In this document: in pieces, positions 60,516 through 64,000 of the stretch
Layout: the number at the start of each line of letters is the position of its first letter
How positions within the stretch are numbered: the stretch's first letter is position 1
NCBI RefSeq assembly: GCF_900107965.1
Contig: NZ_FNVU01000023.1
Location: forward strand, 62,001-126,000
From: Actinacidiphila yanglinensis
Lineage (GTDB): Bacteria; Actinomycetota; Actinomycetes; Streptomycetales; Streptomycetaceae
DNA: 64,000 nt
Direction of reading: 5' to 3'
The notes under the pieces: model-generated
The model's database searches: none
Told to the model about the DNA's origin: nothing
The model's input: only the letters and a program-made list of their open reading frames with translations
Made by a program: the position numbers and the translations under genes

Positions 60516-60557
60516 AGGGGTGCGGGTGCGCCCGCTTGCGCGGGCACGGTGGCCCTT

Positions 60558-60594
60558 CGGGCGGCCGGGGGGCGGGCCGCCCCCCGGCCGCCCG
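60558..60594 (+). terminator. 17-bp perfect GC-only hairpin
   Basis: CGGGCGGCCGGGGGGCG (60558-60574) pairs with CGCCCCCCGGCCGCCCG (60578-60594) around a 3-nt loop, 42 bp after the SDR 2 stop. No T-tract follows. Confidence 0.85.
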
Positions 60595-60786
60595 GTGTGC
60601 TTCACGGGGGAGCTCGCCAGGTCCGGGGGCGGCCCGCCCGCCGGTCGCACACCTGACGGGGGGGGTGCGGGGACACCCGAGACACGTATTTAATGGGCAC
60701 ACACGTGGTGCGCGGTCCGCCCGGTCGTCGCTGCCGGCGATCGGGCGGCCTGATGGTCGCCTCAGTGGATGGTGTGGGAGGCACAC

Positions 60787-61230
60787 ATGGCCGAGAAGGC
60801 CCAGTACGAAGAGCTGAAGTCTCAGCTGAGCGCCGTCGGATCGGTGACGCGCTGGCTGATGCGCGGCCTGCCGGTCGGACTCTCCCGCAGTTCCGCCGCG
60901 GTGCTGGAGGTGCTCCACCGGCACGGCGACCTGCGCGTGGGCGAGCTCACGGAACTGCTGGGCGTGGACGCGTCGGCCGCCAGCCGCTACGTCACGCAGG
61001 CGGTGGCGCGCGGCTGGATCGAACGCAGCCTCGACCCGACGGACCGGCGTTCGCGCATCCTGAGCCTGACACCCGCGGGCCGGGACCAGCTCGACGAGAT
61101 GTCGGAACGCCTCACGCACGTGCTGGCCGAGCGGTTGCGGGACTGGAGCGACGAGGACGTCACCGGGCTGACCGACCTCATGGCCCGGCTGCGGTCGAGC
61201 TTCGACGACCAGCGGACCGGCGTGTGGTGA
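60787..61230 (+). CDS. MarR-family transcriptional regulator
   Basis: This 147-residue DNA-binding protein has the MarR winged helix: VGELTELLGVDASAASRYVTQAVARGWIERSLDPTDRRSRILSLTPAG, with the wing D-x-R-x-x-R intact. The N-terminal helix (EKAQYEELKSQLSAVGSVTRWL) forms the dimer. It usually represses a nearby transporter or redox enzyme and is released by phenolic ligands; the SDRs upstream are candidate targets. The ATG at 60787 is chosen over one 18 bp upstream because GGGAGG lies at proper spacing. Confidence 0.9.
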   Translation: MAEKAQYEELKSQLSAVGSVTRWLMRGLPVGLSRSSAAVLEVLHRHGDLRVGELTELLGVDASAASRYVTQAVARGWIERSLDPTDRRSRILSLTPAGRDQLDEMSERLTHVLAERLRDWSDEDVTGLTDLMARLRSSFDDQRTGVW

Positions 61231-61390
61231 TCCGGCCTGGTCGCGGGGTACCCCCGGTCCCCGGCCGCGCTCCCGGTCCGGGGAGGCCGCAGACCGCGGC
61301 CCATGTCCGTATCGATACCTTCGCACGCATGACCGGACCGGCCTCTCCGCCTACCCTCGACTCATTGACGGCATCAGCCCGAGGACGAAC

Positions 61391-61828
61391 ATGCCCACGC
61401 ACCTGACCACCCCGCTGGAGCCCGGCGACGCGCCGCGGCACGCGGCCGCCATCGTCGCGGCCGCGGCCGACATCAGCGGTGCGGAACTCGACTACTCCGC
61501 CGACAGCCTCGCTGCCGTGGAGGACATCGTCGACGGTTTCCGGGCGGCGGGTGCCACGGGTGAGGACATGGTCGAGTCCCTCGTCGCCTTCGGGTGCTAC
61601 GTGGGCGAGATGCTCAACCGGCAGGCCGGCGGGACCTGGGGCCGGCCCACCGGTGTCGTGGGCGGCCAGCCGGTCGTGGTCCTGCCCGGCGCGCGCGAAT
61701 GCCACCCCGTCGACTGGGTCTTCCGCCGGCTGCGGTCCGGGGACGAGGTCAGCATCCGCGATCTGTACGCCGCGGCCCTCGCCAGCGGCGCGGACGGCGC
61801 GGACGGCGACGGGCACCCGGATCACTGA
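61391..61828 (+). CDS. unknown small cytoplasmic protein
   Basis: This 145-residue protein is mostly helical at the start (AAAIVAAAADISGAELDYSADSLAAVEDIVDGFRAAGATGEDMVESLVAFGCYVGEMLNRQAGGTW), followed by a short beta part (VVGGQPVVVLPGARECHPVDWVFRRLRSGD). It has no signal peptide or membrane helix. I believe similar proteins are common in streptomycetes, but I cannot name the family. ATG start with GAGGAC upstream. It is between the MarR and LAL genes with gaps of 160 and 115 bp. Confidence 0.72.
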   Translation: MPTHLTTPLEPGDAPRHAAAIVAAAADISGAELDYSADSLAAVEDIVDGFRAAGATGEDMVESLVAFGCYVGEMLNRQAGGTWGRPTGVVGGQPVVVLPGARECHPVDWVFRRLRSGDEVSIRDLYAAALASGADGADGDGHPDH

Positions 61829-61943
61829 AGCCTTCCGCGCGGCCGCCGGGCCGCCAGGACCCCCGGGGGCCACGCCGGGCCGGTCCTCCCCGGACGCCTT
61901 CGGCCACCATGGAAACCAAACAGAGCGAGGAGGGAACCGTCGG

Positions 61944-64000
61944 ATGAGGGCGCACGTCGATGCACGCGACACTGATCTGGTCGGCCGTGAGGCCGAGCAG
62001 GCGATCGTGGCCACGCTGCTTGACGATGTGCTGCTCGATGACGGGTCGCTCGACGACGCGAGGGGCGGCGACGCGAGGGGTGGCCGCGGACAGGTCCTCC
62101 TGCTGAGCGGGGCCCCGGGCACCGGCAAGTCCGCGGTGCTGCGGTACGCGGCGACGGCCGCGGCCGGCCGGGGAATCGCGGTGCTCTCGACGGCCGGGGC
62201 GCCGGGCGAGCGGCACCTGCCGCACGCCGCGCTGCACAGCCTGCTGCGGCCCCGGCTGGCGCTGCTCGCCGAGTTGCCCGCCGCCGAGCAGGCGGTGCTG
62301 CGGGAGGCGTTCGGCGGCGCGGCCCCTCCCCCGGCGGCCCGGCTGGCACGGGCCGCGCTGGACCTGCTGGTCGTGACCCCGGGGCCGGTCGTGCTGTGCG
62401 TGGACGACCTCGACGTGCTCGATGCCGCCAGCCGGGAGACGGTGGGCGAGTTGACCCGGCTGTGCGGCGGGACCCGGGTGTCCATGATCGTCGCCGGACG
62501 GTCGGCTCCCGGCGACGGTACCGCCGCGCAGGGGCGCGCGGTCGCGCTCGGGCCGCTGCCCGAGGAGCAGGCACGTGAACTCATCGCCCGCGCGGGGCGC
62601 GTGCCGGGATACACCGAGCGGGAACTCGTCCTCGCGGTGGCGCGGGGGAACCCGCTGGCGCTCACGGAGCTCTCCCTGGGCGACGGAGATCTGGACGACA
62701 CCGCGGGCCTCGGCATGCTGCCCGCGACGCCCCGGCTGGCCGAGGCGTACGCGCAGTACCTGGAGGGCCTGTCGGTGCCCGCCCGCGATGTACTGCTGGC
62801 CGCGGCGCTGAGCATCTCCCCGCTGGTCCGGGATGTGCTGGCCGCCGGTACGAACCTGCTGGGCCGCGACGAGGCGGCGCGCGCCGGCCTGGCCGAGGTG
62901 CTCGGCGGCGGGCTGGTCGTCGAGGAGGACGGCCGGCTGCGCTTCCCGCTGCCGCTGCTGCGGTCCGCCGTGCCGGCCCTGGAGTCCGGGGCTCGGCGCC
63001 TGAGCGTCCACGCGGCTCTCGGGCGGGCCGTCGCCGACCCCGCCCACGCGGCGTGGCACGCCGCGCAGTGCGCCGCCGGCGCGGACGAGGAACTCGCCCG
63101 GCGGGTGGAGACGCTGGCGGACGGACCCGGTGCGGGCACCGGCGTCCTGGTGGTCCTGGCCGCCCTGGAGTGCGCGGCCCGGGTCTCCGGCGACCCGGAG
63201 CGCCGCGCCGGCCGGTTGCTGCGGGCCGCCGAGGTGGCGTACGCCCACGGCCTGGCGGACCATTCGCTGGGGTACGCGCGGCGCATCGACCCGGCGAAGC
63301 TCAGCGAGTTCGTCCGCGCGACGCTGCTGTGGGTGCACGACCTGCTGCCGGACAGCCACGCCGTGGGCCGGGAGCGGATCGCCGAACTGTGCGAGGCGGC
63401 GCGGGCGATGGCAGGCCGGGACCGGGAGTTGATGCGCAAGCTCCTGCACGCCGCGGCCCGCAGGTGTTACTGGCAGGAGGCCGGGACCGAGGACCGGGAC
63501 CTGGTCGGGCGGACCTTCGAGGAGCTGCGGACGCCGCCCTGGGACGGGCGCGATCTCGCCGTCAGAGCGCTGATCGAGCCGCTGTCGCTCCCCTACCCGC
63601 TCCCGCTCCCGTACCCGCTCCCGCAGGACGCCGGGCCCGCGCCGCACGGCTCGGCCGGCGCCGGCGAGCCGGTCCTGCTGGGTCAAGTGGCCCACCTGAC
63701 GGGGGACTTCACCCGGTCCTCGGCACTGTTCGCCCTCGCGGAGCCGGCGGTGCGCGCCGAGGGGCACTACGGCCGGCTGCCGCATTTCCTGGTGCCCGGG
63801 GCGATGGGGCAGATCTGGCTCGGCACCCGGTGGGAGGGCGCGCAGGCGATGGCCGAGGAGGGTCACCGGGTCGCCGTTGGCACCGGGCAGCCCCAGTGGG
63901 CGGCCAGGGCCAGGGGGGTCCAGAGCGTCCTGGAGGCCCTGCGAGGCAGCCACGACCGGGCGGTGGCGTACGCGGCGGAGGCCGAGGAGGCGTTCCGGCG
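61944..64000 (+). CDS. LuxR-family large ATPase (LAL-type regulator), N-terminal part, truncated by window edge
   Basis: The frame from the ATG at 61944 (AGGAGGGAACC upstream) is open to the window end, giving ~685 residues. It starts DLVGREAEQAIVATLLDDVL, with Walker A GAPGTGKS at 56-63 and Walker B VVLCVDDLD near 148-156. A helical-repeat (TPR-like) region follows. This is the STAND AAA_16 layout of LAL regulators, whose C-terminal LuxR helix-turn-helix would be past the edge. Such proteins activate large metabolic or antibiotic gene sets. A Pro/Leu/Tyr-rich repeat (SLPYPLPLPYPLPQ, about 63587-63628) sits in the middle of the protein. Confidence 0.85.
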   Translation, partial: MRAHVDARDTDLVGREAEQAIVATLLDDVLLDDGSLDDARGGDARGGRGQVLLLSGAPGTGKSAVLRYAATAAAGRGIAVLSTAGAPGERHLPHAALHSLLRPRLALLAELPAAEQAVLREAFGGAAPPPAARLARAALDLLVVTPGPVVLCVDDLDVLDAASRETVGELTRLCGGTRVSMIVAGRSAPGDGTAAQGRAVALGPLPEEQARELIARAGRVPGYTERELVLAVARGNPLALTELSLGDGDLDDTAGLGMLPATPRLAEAYAQYLEGLSVPARDVLLAAALSISPLVRDVLAAGTNLLGRDEAARAGLAEVLGGGLVVEEDGRLRFPLPLLRSAVPALESGARRLSVHAALGRAVADPAHAAWHAAQCAAGADEELARRVETLADGPGAGTGVLVVLAALECAARVSGDPERRAGRLLRAAEVAYAHGLADHSLGYARRIDPAKLSEFVRATLLWVHDLLPDSHAVGRERIAELCEAARAMAGRDRELMRKLLHAAARRCYWQEAGTEDRDLVGRTFEELRTPPWDGRDLAVRALIEPLSLPYPLPLPYPLPQDAGPAPHGSAGAGEPVLLGQVAHLTGDFTRSSALFALAEPAVRAEGHYGRLPHFLVPGAMGQIWLGTRWEGAQAMAEEGHRVAVGTGQPQWAARARGVQSVLEALRGSHDRAVAYAAEAEEAFR

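Noticed and set aside
1..64000. CRISPR arrays, tRNA or rRNA genes, insertion sequences and prophage
   Set aside because: No regularly spaced repeats, cloverleaf candidates, transposases, integrases or phage structural genes were seen.

Overview
The window looks like chromosomal DNA from a high-GC actinomycete, most likely Streptomyces or a close relative. The base composition is about 70% GC or more. GTG and TTG starts are frequent, and the genes are of Streptomyces type: secreted hydrolases, MmyB-like and ROK regulators, a Ser/Thr kinase carrying a PQQ propeller, and WXG100-like proteins. I see no rRNA, tRNA, CRISPR array, insertion sequence or phage genes. These calls rest on reading the sequence and on remembered family features; no database search was run.

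Layout. 1-6.2 kb holds the end of a large glycoside hydrolase, a two-domain VOC protein, a secreted protein, a methyltransferase, a secreted serine hydrolase and a DUF402 protein. 6.2-14.3 kb is an organophosphonate locus. A minus-strand operon encodes a binding protein, two permeases, an ATPase, a HAD phosphatase and an SMR exporter. A GntR/UTRA regulator diverges from it. A separate gene fuses a gamma-butyrobetaine-hydroxylase-like Fe/2-oxoglutarate oxygenase to a PhnZ/TmpB-like HD domain, and should cleave the C-P bond of an aminoethylphosphonate. An identical 17-bp element lies upstream of both the transporter operon and the oxygenase gene and is the probable GntR operator. This is the most interesting find in the window.

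14.6-27.1 kb is an uptake and salvage island: GH20 hexosaminidase, CutC, an M81 (MlrC-like) metallopeptidase, a ROK repressor, and a divergent Dpp-type ABC operon with a fused double ATPase and a ROK sugar kinase. The natural reading is import and use of an amino-sugar or glycopeptide compound, substrate unknown. 27-34 kb contains DUF5997 with a LysR-type effector domain that lacks a DNA-binding domain, a lipoprotein, a DUF1963 protein, a Mug-like glycosylase, a small P-loop kinase, an AraC regulator and two small secreted peptidoglycan-binding-like proteins. The upstream one of these two has its ribosome binding site inside a hairpin.

34-42.3 kb encodes the kinase with an eight-blade PQQ propeller, a LuxR-type regulator and a 1,320-residue secreted peptidase whose motifs look like a sedolisin triad. 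42.4-50.5 kb is an accessory stretch: a beta-propeller protein, a coupled operon of two WXG-like proteins, a lipoprotein and an unknown protein, then an SMI1/KNR4 protein and unknown genes. 50.8-64 kb has a GNAT, a KOW-domain pseudogene with an in-frame TAG, a P450 divergent from an FAD monooxygenase, a CMD protein coupled to an MmyB-type regulator, a 14-TM MFS exporter, two paralogous SDRs separated by a degenerate tandem repeat, a MarR regulator, an unknown protein, and the start of a large LuxR-family (LAL) ATPase cut by the window end.
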